This document shows positions 41,949 through 54,080 of a stretch of DNA of 64,000 nucleotides, one piece after another. Source of the DNA: Amia ocellicauda (lineage: Eukaryota; Chordata; Actinopteri; Amiiformes; Amiidae); the NCBI RefSeq assembly GCF_036373705.1, contig NC_089856.1:349501-413500 (forward strand). Direction: 5' to 3'. The translations under genes were made by a program, and so were the position numbers. The notes beneath the pieces were generated by a model, which had not been told where the DNA came from, made no database searches, and worked only from the letters and a program-made list of their open reading frames with translations. How positions within the stretch are numbered: position 1 is the stretch's first letter; each line of letters starts with the position of its first letter.

Positions 41949-43058
41949 TTACAATTTGATCTCAATCAAAGGAGCTTCTCTTTCTCTAGTGGCTGCTCGT
42001 CCTGTTTGCCTGCCCTGCTCATCAGCCTGGCTGTTGCCCTCAATCTGCTCACTCGCCTCCGTTATGCTCTTCGCTTTCTTTTGTCTTTTGTTCTTATGTG
42101 AATTTTCTACCCGCCCTACTGAGGAGCAAGGTCCGTCCATTTGAGGTTTTCCCACAGTGTCTTGTGTTTTAACCCTTGCTCCTCGTTGTAGCCAAGCATG
42201 GTCCAATATGTCGTCAACTTCAATACGCCTTGCGACGTCGGGGTTAAGCATGCGGCATATGAGGTCTTTACAGTCTGGCGCCAGATGTTTAGTTTTGGGG
42301 AAATCCGCTCGGCGCGCCCTTTGCATTTGAACCATCTTTTTAATGTTCGAGTCATCGTAGGGCATGCATCCACACACCATGATGAACAGCACCACACCCA
42401 TATTCCAGACGTCACCCAGTTTGGGGTTGTACGGGATGCCTTCCAAAACCTCGGGTGCCTCATACGCACGTGTCCCGCAGAATGTTTTACTCAACTGTAT
42501 TTCATCCTCCTCATAGGCACACCTCCTGCTAAAACCAAAATCCGAAACCTTTAGGTTCAAATCTTTGTCCAGGAGCAGATTCTCGCATTTCAGATCTCTA
42601 TGGACTATGTCCTGGTCATGGAGGTACTTAATGGCCAACGACAATTGGCAAAATAGATCTCTGGAGAAGTCTTCGGCCAAAGCCCCGTGGACCATTATAT
42701 AGTCCATCAAGTCTCCCTGGACACAAAGCTCCATGATCATGTAGACTTTTCCAAAAACAGTTTCAAAAATGTCGAAAGTCTTTACGATGTTGGGGTGGTG
42801 GACGATTGGAAGGATATTCAGCTCTCGAGGAAGAAACTTTTCCAAGATGTCTGTAGGCGTTTTTTTTTGGTTGAGGATTTTGACCGCAACATGGGTCTTC
42901 AGGCAGGCAGAGTAAGCTGATTTGACTTTGGCATAAGATCCCTGTCCTAAAGTTCTGCCTAGCTTGTAGCCTTTTTTCCACAGCACCATGGCGTCCAACG
43001 TGGCAAAATGTCCCCGCGGTTTTATTTCCAGTCCCGATTTTGACTTCTCCAAAGACAT
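41949..43058 (-). CDS. Testis-specific serine/threonine kinase, TSSK1/2-like, intronless
   Basis: Single open frame of 369 codons. Kinase domain about residues 31-290: glycine loop GQGSYAKV (38-45), catalytic lysine VAVK60, E79 in FLPRE, catalytic loop HRDLKCEN (153-160), DFG (173-175), APE (201-203) and the closing arginine near 277. TSSK signatures: [40 protein letters not shown] and [14 protein letters not shown]. TSSKs act in spermatid development. TSSK1/2 of mammals are intronless and about 360 aa, as here. All catalytic residues are present, so it looks functional. The N-terminus is about 20 residues longer than human TSSK1; an alternative start is M24. The tail (291-369) is charged. 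Minus-strand AATAAA at 41933-41938 is only about ten bases past the stop. Two TGACGT half sites lie 46-77 bases upstream. Confidence 0.92.
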   Translation of the reverse strand: MSLEKSKSGLEIKPRGHFATLDAMVLWKKGYKLGRTLGQGSYAKVKSAYSACLKTHVAVKILNQKKTPTDILEKFLPRELNILPIVHHPNIVKTFDIFETVFGKVYMIMELCVQGDLMDYIMVHGALAEDFSRDLFCQLSLAIKYLHDQDIVHRDLKCENLLLDKDLNLKVSDFGFSRRCAYEEDEIQLSKTFCGTRAYEAPEVLEGIPYNPKLGDVWNMGVVLFIMVCGCMPYDDSNIKKMVQMQRARRADFPKTKHLAPDCKDLICRMLNPDVARRIEVDDILDHAWLQRGARVKTQDTVGKPQMDGPCSSVGRVENSHKNKRQKKAKSITEASEQIEGNSQADEQGRQTGRAATREREAPLIEIKL

Positions 43059-43103
43059 TTCAGTACTTCACTACATTTAATTATGAAGACAATCAGTAGT
43101 GGA

Positions 43104-43135
43104 TGACGTATTTCAGTTTGCCCTGCGGTGACGTT
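43104..43135 (-). promoter_or_regulatory. Two CRE half-sites upstream of the TSSK gene
   Basis: TGACGTA (43104-43110) and TGACGTT (43129-43135) lie within 80 bases of the TSSK ATG. Spermatid genes are often driven by CREM at such sites; role inferred. Confidence 0.45.
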
Positions 43136-43579
43136 GCATTCTGCATTATTTCGTCATAGTGAGTCTAAGTTCTCAGGTTTCACGCATTGAGGCTCCATCT
43201 CACGCACAGTCGCTAAAATCTCACGAATTCACCAAACATATTCTGTTGCATTGTCGGGTTAAGTAATCCTCTCGATTAACAATTATCGGTGACTGTTGGC
43301 ACTCATTTAAACTAATATTGGGATTTCCCAGAACACGGCATAATAGTGTTCTGATTAATCGCGATCTGTCTAACATAGTCAGAAACTCAGTCTTGAAGAA
43401 TGTCCCTGTGTGTATAATCATTCATACCCAATTCAATACAAACTACACAGAAGTGTGATGGTGATGTAAATCAACATTAAAACTGAAAACATACAAATAA
43501 AAGTTTTATTACATCCAAGAAAACATAACTTTTTTTTTTAGAACAGATTAATTTACCAAAAGAAACGTAATAACATAAA

Positions 43580-43705
43580 GTGTCCAATCGCCCCATCGTG
43601 CTCGTTTGGTGTCCATTAATAACTAAGTGATCAAGGATCCTATCCAGTCTGTTTTTGAATGTTCGCAAATTGTCTCTTCAGCCACATCGCTGGGGAGTTT
43701 GTTCA
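43580..43705 (-). mobile_element. CR1-like LINE 3' end fragment
   Basis: Short copy: CCAATCGCCCCATCGTGCTC, GTTTGGTGTCCATTAATAAC, TAAGTGATCAAGGATCCTAT up to GCTGGGGAGTTTGTTCA, matching the 3' UTR side of the copy at 24826. Confidence 0.85.
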
Positions 43706-45380
43706 TTAAATTATTAACTCTGTTTTTGTGAATCTCTTTCCATAGTACTTGATTTCGTCTGATTCTCCTAGAACTTTATTGTATTGGAAATGGTATTAAA
43801 TTCATCACCCATACCAGTCCGATATGTATTCTGTAGAATATACAGTGGTTGTGTTCGTGTGGCGCAGATTTGCGGACATCTGCGCTAGATCGCAATCATG
43901 CAGTAATACCAAAGATCCTGTATTTAAAAAGAGGAGCTCCGGGGCTGCAGGATTTATTTTATTGTTGTGTCGGGTGTGATAGTGAATGGAGGATCAATGT
44001 TGCCCAAAGCTGACAGCCGCAGTTTCGCCCTTCTCTCCTCTTCGCCCTGACAGACCCTCCACGGACAGGTCAGGTGGGTGCACATCTGGTCTGGAAGAAA
44101 ATGGTTGACGAAAAGCGTCGAGAAAGATATTGAAGTAAGCACTATGGGATGCACGAGTAAACAATAATGTCAATCTTCGTATCATTATCTACCTTATGCA
44201 AATTAAATGCATACATTATGACTGCATAACAAGCAGAAAGTTATCATTATTAGTTAAGAAATATCCATGTGGTTGTATTTGTCATTAGACTCCTTTAGTG
44301 CACAGCTTAATGCTTCTCCAGGTTTTCAGGTGAATGGGCAGAGCTGTGGCAATGCCCGCCCAGTGCCCACACAACTGCTGCTCTTTGGACCTGAACGCTC
44401 TACATTGCTTTTCATTTTCAGTGACGCCCTGTAAAAATGGGGCTGCAGTGCCACCTACAGGCCACATCATTTACCCATGCTGTAGGTTTACAGTAGCAGG
44501 TAGTTATTTACAGTTTCACTGAATTACAATCCAGGATGGATCATATATTGTATACACTTGTGTAAATTTGAATTTGTAAAATGTTTTATGCCTTGAACTG
44601 CACTGTATTTTTGCACTTTGTATTGTGCTTATATTTTGTAAGTCTGCTAAGAAATAAACAATAATTACATACAAATATTTTTTGGAACTATTGACAATTT
44701 TTAAAGCACAGTTCAGAAGACACATAACTCAATGGCATTTTTCAGATTGTGGTGGAAGAAAGATTTGGAGTTGGGAGTTCTAGTCAGAATTGATTACGTG
44801 CACGGGAGGAACAGCGCAACACAGAACTCAAAGGATTTTAGGCCAGCATGACACTGTTCCCCAAAAGTTTTGAGACAGAACACAGCTTTTATACCCCCTC
44901 TGGGACATACCCTCAAGGGGCCTTAACATTTTACAAACAGTGTCTGAATGGTCATTTCTAATAACTATCAGTGATTTCATTGGCATTCTAAACTACGCCT
45001 TCCCATCTTGTCAATATTATGATTATTACTCATGAATAATAATCATTAACCTCTACATTGCCAATTGCATTAGAAGGTACTTTGCAGTTAATAAGTTGCA
45101 AGAAAGGAATTTGAGATGCTGATAACCAAGTGAGGAGTAACAGCACACCAAGGACAAAGGCAGGATAGGATTTCTATATTTTCCCCCCACAAAATCATGA
45201 ATATAACAGTAAATACATTCAACAAAAACCTATACTGTCTTCAAAATTTCTAATACATTTACCATACGTATATACTGCACACAGAATAATGAATGCAAAC
45301 ACAATCATATTATAGCTCACACTAAATATCTCATAAGTATGACTCTGAAACGCATAAGCTAAAAAAGTATTAGGCATTGT
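43706..45380. other. Repeat-derived intergenic DNA, no gene
   Basis: Nothing coding. 44600-44680 ends like a SINE tail (GTAAGTCTGCTAAGAAATAAA). 44740-45190 may be a fragment of an unclassified interspersed repeat. Confidence 0.4.
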
Positions 45381-45385
45381 CTCTC

Positions 45386-45960
45386 CTATACATCGTCTAC
45401 GTCACACAATATATTTTCCCCAGCCAGCAGTGCGTAAAATACCACTGTGTGCCCGGTCGAACCCTGGCAAGCCTCAGCTCTTCTGTCTTCACAGACGGCC
45501 CATGGCATCCAGGAGGGCAGCCTGCATATGGGGACGACGGTCGTATACTTTCCAACACCAGGCGGAATAAAACTCTTCAGTGGCATTGAGGAATGGGGAA
45601 TATGGTGGGAGGAAGACCTTCAATATACAGGAATAGGCTTGGAACCATTCTTGCACCTGGACACTGTGGTGGGACCTTACATTGTCCCAGATGATGACAT
45701 TGTTGGATTGAGTCCCCTCACCTGCAGCATCTTCTGCTTCTCAGCTTCTGGGCCATCAAGAAATGCCAGAAGACTGTCAGTGTTGTAAGGACTGATAACA
45801 GCATGGTGATGTATCACACATGCATAGTAATGTTGTCCCAGGCTGACCAGGGATGTCAACAGTTGCCCTCTGCCTGATGACATTCTGCCACACCTTCTCT
45901 GCTGTGTGAGATTAAGACCTGCTTCATCAACAAACACACACTCCTGTGTCTGAGACAGTG
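45386..45960 (-). mobile_element. DDE transposase relic (Tc1/IS630-like)
   Basis: Minus-strand frames read FVDEAGLNLTQQRRCGR (catalytic D with downstream SLVSLGQHYYACVIHHHAVI), SPYNTDSLLAFLDG and GLNPT (45677-45937). A shifted frame follows, with MQAALL-type and EACQGSTGHTVVF pieces (45386-45586). This pattern is common in fish DDE_3-type transposases. No terminal repeats found; broken. Confidence 0.6.
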
Positions 45961-47600
45961 GATCACAGCACGAGCATCACAGTGCAGTAGAACACTGTGT
46001 CACAGGCTCCACAGGGCAGATATAGCGTATTAGATTTAAGGCTTTTGTTCATATTTTAGGACCATACTCCGTACAATATAGTAACACACATGTAAAAACA
46101 CTTTGGCAAAGCTTTACAAACCTCATCATACTGGCACCGGATGTCCTTCAGCCTCTCAGGGTTCTGGTCATGGGGGACTCTGTACACTTGTTCTCCTGAA
46201 CCACGTCCACTATTGCAGTTTCTTGTTCTTCTGAGAAGAGTCGCTGGCGGCCGCCTCCACATGTTCTTCTCTGAATTCTAGGCCAGCAGCAGAAACGTTC
46301 TTGGTATTTACAGCACTAGAACAGATAGTTGTCCAGCAAGACCATATAATCAAACCTCCTGATTTACAGTACTGTACACACTGTAGCATAATTTGCTGTG
46401 TAGCGTAAGGTACACTTATAAATTTCAATTAAAGAAGTGAATTTATAGTATCACCTTATCACGAATCCTGGAATCTTGTAGAACTCAATTTCTGTAATAA
46501 TTGGACGCAGACATCAATTCCAAAGATATAAATTGTCAAATTTATTCAAAAACAAAGACTAAATGTAGCACTACACTAATTATACAAAAGGGAAAAACTA
46601 AATAAAATTCAACTCTAGATCAACAAATCAAAGACAAATCACTTCTGTGACCAAATCAAAGACCATGGGATCGCATATGATATCACACAAATCGTTAAAC
46701 AAAAAAGGTTATAAACACATTGACTACAATACCAGTTAGTAAGACGAAGGTGAGTCTCTCATTAGTATTGTTAGTCAGACATTAAATAACTACGCAGGTT
46801 AGTCTTTATGTCAGGTAACTTCTCGTTATATATATATCAGTCTCATTAATGTTTAGGTGCCGAGAAAGATCCTATCATTACTTGTTACCACAATTTCCCT
46901 TAACTGATTATTATTCAATGATTAAGGATAGGCAGGGCCACCAATAATCTAATGTCTATTCACTTGTGTCAATTTCAGACTAAACAGTTAAACAGGAATG
47001 AGAAGATATTTCTTGGCGTTGACAGATTTTATTTTTAAAATTATCAACAAAACAATTGAATGCAACACACATTTATATTTAAGAAAACTAAATTATATTA
47101 CACATTCTAGAGTTATGAATCACAGATTAACATTTCTAATTGATTTCTCAAATGTCATGAATCACAAACTCCAAACTGTTAAACTTATCTGAACTTCGTT
47201 GCAGAGAGGCCTCTCTGGCTTCGGGCTCAGATAACAGCACACGGCACGAGGTCCGTGTGGTTTGGAACAAAGGCAGTCCGGTTCGGCTTTGTCCAAGAAC
47301 TTCCACTCAGTCGATGCACCTGGAAGTTGGGGTTTTGCGAATGTAGAGTCTTTTCCAAACAGATTTTCCACTGGCTTGAAGGCTCCAAGGTTGTGCACAA
47401 AGTCTTCTTTGTAAGCAGGGTTCCACCGTAGTTACTTGAAGACAAAGTCTTTGAGGAAAGCAGGGCCCTGTTCGTTCCAAGGGTCAAGTTTCTTAAGACT
47501 CAAATAGCTATTTAAATGACTGACACTTTCGTATTCAGTCGACTTGTCAATTGTCCAGCTGTAAAACTCCACTGATCAGGTGGGCACAGGCGGGCAGCGC
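45961..47600. other. Unassigned repeat-like DNA
   Basis: No gene. AT-rich, with a TATATATAT tract near 46830. Composition and antisense TTTATT signals suggest old interspersed elements, but I cannot classify them. Confidence 0.35.
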
Positions 47601-47900
47601 AGTCTGTAAAGTTATTTATTTAATAAAGTCCTTTAAAAGAATTCTTCGTATGGCTCAATCTCCTTCTCCCAGTTTAACTCTTCTGTTGCCGGCAAAGACT
47701 TGGTTGGTTTCTGGTTCCGGTTCGGGCAACAGAGCTACAGGTTGAGCTGTGGCAGTGAGTTTCTGGTTCAGGTGAGAGAGAGAGAGAAAGAGGCTGTGCG
47801 CTGTTCTTTATACGTCTGTCAGATCAATAGGTGATTGGTTCTTGAGTTTTTGAGATTGGATTTCGGTTTCAGCCCCCAGTGTCCTATTGGAGGGGGGCTT
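47600..47900 (-). promoter_or_regulatory. Possible old LTR promoter (minus strand)
   Basis: On the minus strand a CCAATCACCTATTG box is followed about 30 bases later by GTATAAAGAACAG and, roughly 170 bases on, by TTAAATAAATAAC. This CCAAT-TATA-AATAAA order fits an LTR. Ends and target duplication not found, so this remains a fossil candidate only. Confidence 0.3.
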
Positions 47901-48333
47901 GATTTATGACTGATGTCAATCCATGCCATCTTTTGGAAATGCCGGTTGGCCCGGGTTCGTACCTCTATGTCGGGATTTCGGCTCTCGTCCATTTCAAAGA
48001 GTTTTTTTATTACCTACAGGCCCCTTTCTCCAGACATCTCATAGCAGGATTCCAAACTATTTGGCCTCTTCTCGGTGCCATCCTCCCCAAAACTGTCATT
48101 TTGATGTAAACCAGTTCCAAGCTGATGAGTTAAGGAAATCTGATAACTTTGGGGGGGAGAGGTCTTCTTTAGATCAGTGCTTCAGCTCAGAGCTAAAATG
48201 CTCTTATCAAAATACACCCAACATAACGCTACAGCTGTGTAATTAATTTAGGACAATTTGCAGATTATATTTCTCAGTTTGACATTATGGACATGTTCTG
48301 TGTTGATCAGTGGCATAAACTCCAGATTAAATC

Positions 48334-48339
<6 letters not shown>

Positions 48340-48372
<33 letters not shown>
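48340..48372. repeat. (TA)n tract flanking Tc1 copy 2
   Basis: About 16 TA units directly before the transposon's left end. Confidence 0.9.
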
Positions 48373-48375
<3 letters not shown>

Positions 48376-49931
48376 TGAGGGAAAAAAGTATTTGATCCCC
48401 TGCTGATTTTGTACATTTGCCCACTGACAAAGAAATGATCAGTCTATAATTTTAATGGTAGGTGTATTTTAACAGTGAGAGACAGAATAACAACAACAAA
48501 ATCCAGAAAAAGGCATTTCAAAAAAGTTATAAATTGATTTGCATGTTAATGAGGGAAATAAGTATTTGATCCCCTATCACTCAGCAAGATTTCTGGCTCC
48601 CAGGTGTCTTTTATACAGGTAACGAGCTGAGCTCTTAAAGGAAGCGCTCCTAATCTCAGCTCGTTACCTGTATAAAAGACACCTGTCCACAGAAGCAATC
48701 AATCAATCAGATTCCAAACTCTCCACCATGGCCAAGACCAAAGAGCTGTCCAAGGATGTCAGGGACAAGATTGTAGACCTACACAAGGCTGGAATGGGCT
48801 ACAAGATCATCGCCAAGCAGCTTGGTGAGAATGTGACAACAGTTGGTGCGATTATTCGCAAATGGAAGAAACACAAAATAACTGTCAGTCTCCCTCGGTC
48901 TGGGGCTCCATGCAAGATCTCACCTTGTGGAGTTTCAATGATCATGAGAATGGTGAGGAATCAGCCCAGAACTGCACAGGAGGATCTTGTTAATGATCTC
49001 AAGGCAGCTGGGACCATAGTTACCAAGAAAACAATTGGTAACACACTACGCCGTGAAGGACTGAAATCCTGCAGCGCCCACAAGGTCCCCCTGCTCAAGA
49101 AAGCACATGTACAGGCCCGTCTGAAATTTGCCAATGAACATCTGAATGTTTCAGAGGAGAACTGGGTGATAGTGTTGTGGTCAGATGAGACCAAAATCGA
49201 GGTCTTTGGCATCAACTCAACTTGCCGTGTTTGGAGGAGGAGGAATGACCCCAAGAACACCATCCCCACCGTCAAACATGGAGGTGGAAACATTATGCTT
49301 TGGTGGTGTTTTTCTGCTAAGGGGACAGGACAACTGCACCACATTAAAGGGACGATGGACGGGGCCATGTACCGTCAAATCTTGGGTGAGAACCTGCTTC
49401 CCTCAGTCAGGGCATTGAAAATGGGTCGTTGATGGGTATTCCAGCATGACAATGACCCAAAACACACAGCCAAGGCAACAAAGGAGTGGCTCAAGAAGAA
49501 GCACATTAAGGTCCTGGAGTGGCCTAGCCAGTCTCCAGACCTTAATCCCATAGAAAATCTGTGGAGGGAGCTGAAGGTTCGACCTGCCAAACGTCAGCCT
49601 CGAAACCTTCATGACTGGAGAGGATCTGCAAAGAGGAGTGGGACAAAATCCCTCCTGAGATGTGTGCAAACCTGGTGGCCAACTGACCTCTGTGATTGCC
49701 AACAAGGGTTTTGCCACCAAGTACTAAGTCGAAGGGGTCAAATACTGATTTCCCTCATTAACAAGCAAATCAATGTACAACTTTTTTGAAATGCGTTTTT
49801 TTAGATTTTTTTGTTGTTATTCGGTCTCTCACTGTTAAAATACACCTACCATTAAAATTATAGACTGATCATTTCTTTGTCAGTGGGCAAACGTACAAAA
49901 TCAGCAGGGGATCAAATACTTTTTTCCCTCA

Positions 49932-49934
<3 letters not shown>
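48373..49934 (+). mobile_element. Tc1/mariner transposon copy 2, family A, nearly complete
   Basis: Terminal repeats CAGTGAGGGAAAAAAGTATT (left) and the reverse complement at the right end (TTTTTTCCCTCACTG, 49934), flanked by TA tracts. The transposase starts at 48728 ([16 protein letters not shown]), with a helix-turn-helix ([20 protein letters not shown]) and first catalytic D in [10 protein letters not shown]. The frame ends at 49430-49432 in TGA after ALKMGR, where sister copies have TGG. Downstream the same element reads [14 protein letters not shown] (second D) and [15 protein letters not shown] (E), with further small indels near 49610-49690. Inactive. Confidence 0.93.
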
Positions 49935-49980
<46 letters not shown>

Positions 49981-49985
<5 letters not shown>

Positions 49986-50893
49986 TCACCTAAAGGATTA
50001 TTAGGAACACCATACTAATACTGTGTTTGACCCCCTTTCGCCTTCAGAACTGCCTTAATTCTATGTGGCATTGATTCAACAAGGTGCTGAAAGCATTCTT
50101 TAGAAATGTTGGCCCATATTGATAGGATAGCATCTTGCAGTTGATGGAGATTTGTGGGATGCACATCCAGGGCACGAAGCTCCCGTTCCACCACATCCCA
50201 AAGATGCTCTATTGGGTTGAGATCTGGTGACTGTGGGGGCCAGTTTAGTACAGTGAACTCATTGTCATGTTCAAGAAACCATTTTGAAATGATTCGACCT
50301 TTGTGACATGGTGCATTATCCTGCTGGAAGTAGCCATCAGAGCATGGGTACATGGTGGTCATAAAGGGATGGACATGGTCAGAAACAATGCTCAGGTAGG
50401 CCGTGGCATTTAAACGATGCCCAATTGGCACTAAGGGGCCTAAAGTGTGCCAAGAAAACATCCCCCACACCATTACACCACCACCACCAGCCTGCACAGT
50501 GGTAACAAGGCATGATGGATCCATGTTCGTGGGGTCTTCTGCTGTTGTAGCCCATCCGCCTCAAGGTTGTACGTGTTGTGGCTTCACAAATGCTTTGCTG
50601 CATACCTCGGTTGTAACGAGTGGTTATTTCAGTCAAAATTGCTCTTCTATCAGCTTGAATCAGTCGGCCCATTCTCCTCTGACCTCTAGCATCAACAAGG
50701 CATTTTCGCCCACAGGACTGCCGCATACTGGATGTTTTTCCCTTTTCACACCATTCTTTGTAAACCCTAGAAATGGTTGTGCGTGAAAATCCCAGTAACT
50801 GAGCAGATTGTGAAATACTCAGACTGGCCCGTCTGGCACCAACAACCATGCCACGCTCAAAATTGCTTAAATCACATTTCTTTCCCATTCAGA
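49981..50893 (-). mobile_element. Tc1/mariner transposon, family B, internally deleted, one end lost
   Basis: Right-type end TACACTCACCTAAAGGATTA at 49981. Minus-strand transposase pieces: MGKKCDLSNFERGMVVGARR with helix-turn-helix SISQSAQLLGFSRTTISRVY (to 50888), then QQDNAPCHKG and [15 protein letters not shown] (50015-50524). Compared with the copy at 57102, about 170 bp in the middle (the region of the first catalytic D) is missing near 50526. The upstream terminal repeat is replaced by a (TA)n tract. Confidence 0.9.
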
Positions 50894-50925
50894 CATATAT
50901 ATATATATATATATATACATGTATA

Positions 50926-51350
50926 TACACTCACCTAAAGGATTATTAGGAACACCTGTTCAATTTCTCATTAATGCAATTATCTAACCAACCAATCACA
51001 TGGCAGTTGCTTCAATGCATTTAGGGGTGTGGTTCTGGTCAAGACAATCTCCTGAACTCCAAACCAAATGTCAAATTGTTTTCTTGAACATGACAATGAG
51101 TTCACTGTACTAAACTGGCCCCCACAGTCACCAGATCTCAACCCAATAGAGCATCTTTGGGATGTGGTGGAACGGGAGCTTCGTGCCCTGGATGTGCATT
51201 TCACAAATCTCCATCAACTGCAAGATGCTATCCTATCAATATGGGCCAACATTTCTAAAAAAATGAATTAAGAATTAAGGCAGTTCTGAAGGCGAAAAGG
51301 GGTCAAACACAGTATTAGTATGGTGTTCCTAATAATCCTTTAGGTGAGTG

Positions 51351-51353
<3 letters not shown>
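50926..51353 (+). mobile_element. Short internally deleted family B transposon (MITE-like)
   Basis: Both ends present: TACACTCACCTAAAGGATTA (50926) and TAATCCTTTAGGTGAGTGTA (51353). The interior jumps from the 5' UTR (GAACTCCAAACCAAATGTC) straight to the transposase C-terminus ([15 protein letters not shown]). At about 430 bp it is a non-autonomous derivative of the same family. Confidence 0.9.

Positions 51354-51397
<44 letters not shown>
51354..51397. repeat. (TA)n tract
   Basis: TA repeat after the short family B element. Similar tracts flank every family A or B element in this region (49935-49980, 50894-50925). Confidence 0.9.
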
Positions 51398-51400
<3 letters not shown>

Positions 51401-52440
51401 GAGCTAAAAAAATACTTAATTATACAAATTGTCTCGGAAACAATTGAATTATATACCTGACGTTTTAAACTTTTCATTTGTTTATATGTATTTATTTGCT
51501 TGCTTTTATATTCTGAGGCTTTTTTTCTCTTTCACTATGTTCATTTAATTTTTAAATGTATTATGAGGGTAAAGTTTTGTGGAGCAAACAGCTGCATGCT
51601 TTGAGCAGAGAGCAGAGTGGCTAAGAAGAGTCCAGGACACAGGGTCTCTATGCAGGTTTTTTAAATATATATTTTAAATATTTTAACAAATATTATCAAT
51701 ACTGAGCTCTAAACATAATTGTCTGTTTTGTTTTATGAAAGTGTTGGGATAGTGTGGACTGTAAATATTTGCATCACATGCATATAGATGGTATCATTTG
51801 AGAGGAAATTGCTTGAATCAGAGTAGAGCATGGAGTAACACAATAGAAATAATACAAGATTATATACAGAAGTTGTTTTTTCTGCACGTTGTTTCAATAT
51901 GCAAAATCATGTTTTACATCACCTAAAGAAGGCACCTCTATGTATAGCTCACTGAATCTCCCAAGGAATTTCAGATCCGATGATATAAGACAGTTGTGTG
52001 TCAGTGCACTGTACAGAGAGTGTTTACTACCTGACATTCTGAGCTCTGCACTGGCGTGTGTTGCTTCTACTATAACCGTTTCGTTTTCGTTTTCTTCAGC
52101 AGATCCCCCTGCTTGTGACCCCGACCACGCCTTTCGCTTCTTCCTACCTGGACTGTCTGCAATTGGATCCTCTCCCCAGTTGGCACCCGAGTCCCTGGAC
52201 CTGACACTGGCTCACCCATTGAGCAAGTGTTTTTAGTTACTATATTGTTCAAGAACAAAATCTCATATTACAAAACCACAGAGAGATACATTTATACAAA
52301 TATCTTAAAGTATGAACAACAATTCAGTTTTAGTAGCTTCCTTATTATTTGAGTGTAAGATAGTATGTATTGTTTAAGTAAGGTTTTTTGTTTACATACT
52401 TGCATTTATTAATATGGAGTTTAGCTAGAAGAATGAGAAG
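51398..52440. other. AT-rich intergenic, no gene
   Basis: 52080-52240 is a C/T-rich, LTR-like stretch (GCTTGTGACCCCGACCACG) that I cannot assign. Confidence 0.4.
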
Positions 52441-52524
52441 ATTATGTAGCCGATGCGGGTCGGAGCTCCTCGCCCGGGATTCGATACCGCTCACCACTGG
52501 CGCCCCTCCGAGCGGCTCCAGCGC

Positions 52525-52591
52525 AGTACAGTGTTAAGCCCTCTACGCTAAAAGGCCGGGTCTCCTACCACGGGAGGCTTAACACTGTACT
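52525..52591. repeat. Perfect 16-bp inverted repeat with 35-base loop
   Basis: AGTACAGTGTTAAGCC (52525-52540) and its exact complement GGCTTAACACTGTACT (52576-52591). It lies in a GC-rich island (52440-52640) inside AT-rich DNA. The neighbouring CCCGGGATTCGATACC resembles a tRNA T-arm. Possibly part of a tRNA-derived or structured repeat. Confidence 0.7.
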
Positions 52592-52639
52592 ACTTTTACT
52601 GAGGGGTTACGTCACTTTGTAACGAATGAGCCCCGGTTA

Positions 52640-54080
52640 CATTAACTAGAAGTTTCAGGCAACTTTTGAGGCTTCCAAGTGTTTGCAGTAGTGAAATGTA
52701 TGGTTTCAGACTCGTACAAACATATACCAGATGAAGGAAGATTTTGATTTAAAAAAATCCTTAAAAGTTTTCATGGTCAATTTCCCCCTCTTGTGGTCAG
52801 TAAAGCCAGTAAAAATCTTAACAAATCAACTACCTTTATTTTATTTAAATATATATATATATATTTTATTAAGTTAGTAATAATCGAAATAGCTCTGGTA
52901 TGATAATACATTAGTAAAGACTGACTTCTCTAAGTTTCCTTTGTGTACTGATTTAAATAAGAAATAAACAAAAAAACTGCTGCAGCTTATAAATTCATAG
53001 CCACCTTCTAAGCCATATTTAGTTGCCTACCTGATGTGTCATTTGGTTGTCACATTGATTTCTTACGTGTACGGTATATATAATTCCAGCTTGTAAAAGC
53101 AACATATATAATAAAATAGCTGAAAATATTTTATTATACCGCCTCACCGAGTATGTCCGGTTTTTCACGTGTATCATTGGATAGTAAACATCTTATGTTC
53201 ACCCTTTCAACTGTCCTGTATACAGTAAGCGATTCTGCACAGTTCTGTATATAACGTTACCAAAAGTTGCGATTTCACTGAAAGAGAAGAACACGGAGTT
53301 GTGCCCCCCTCCCGTGTATGCATTGTTAAAATGATTTAAAGAGGAAATCAAGCACTCACGATGCAACACCATTTCACTTTGATTTTTATTTTTTTTAAAT
53401 CAAATTTGTATTGGCTTTTATTATCACAGAAATGTCAAAAAATGAAAAAATTATAATAATACAAAAAAACATACATGAAATACAAATACATGATTATAAT
53501 GAATATATAAATATAAAATACATATTATAATAGTAAAACATTATAGTAATTAAAATGGAAGAGAACAGACCAAAGGAGTGTAAACCTTTTCTATGTTATA
53601 GCCTATACCAGGAGAGGCCAACCCCGGTGCCGAGAGCCCCAGAGACCTTACTGAATTAATCTGAACTAACCTGATCCAAATATTTGGCAAATAAGGATCC
53701 ATAGATACCTACAGAAACCCACAGGACTGAGGCTCCCCAGGAACACGGCCAGGCCACCCCCAGCAAAAAAATAAACTGAAAGTCAAGGTGATTCAATTGA
53801 CATGAACTAAGGTTTGCCCCGCCCCACTCTCAATATAATCCCACAAGGGAGACCATATATTCCAAAATGTGGCAGATTTATTGTGTAGATCATATGTTAG
53901 TTTTTCCAAAAGTAAGATATTTGATGCATGAGAGGTCCAAAGTGTTAAAGAGGTGGCTGTGTCTGAGTTCCATAATAGAAGAATGGACTGTTAGGTTAAA
54001 AATATTAGCATGTCAAGAAGTTTCTCTCGATTAGGATCTAGAACTAAATTTGGCTCCATACCTAAAAGATACAAAAGGGG
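52640..54080. other. AT-rich intergenic, no gene
   Basis: Includes short (TA)n near 52850. 53590-54060 looks like old repeat DNA. No supported coding region. Confidence 0.4.

Noticed and set aside
44600-44680. Possible second SINE (GTAAGTCTGCTAAGAAATAAA)
   Set aside because: Only a tail-like segment; no A/B boxes upstream that I could identify.
47551-48246. Short plus-strand frames
   Set aside because: No domain; lie in repeat-like DNA with minus-strand promoter-type signals.
52479-52500. tRNA gene suggested by GGGATTCGATACC
   Set aside because: No acceptor stem or anticodon arm could be paired around it; kept only as part of the structured GC-rich island.
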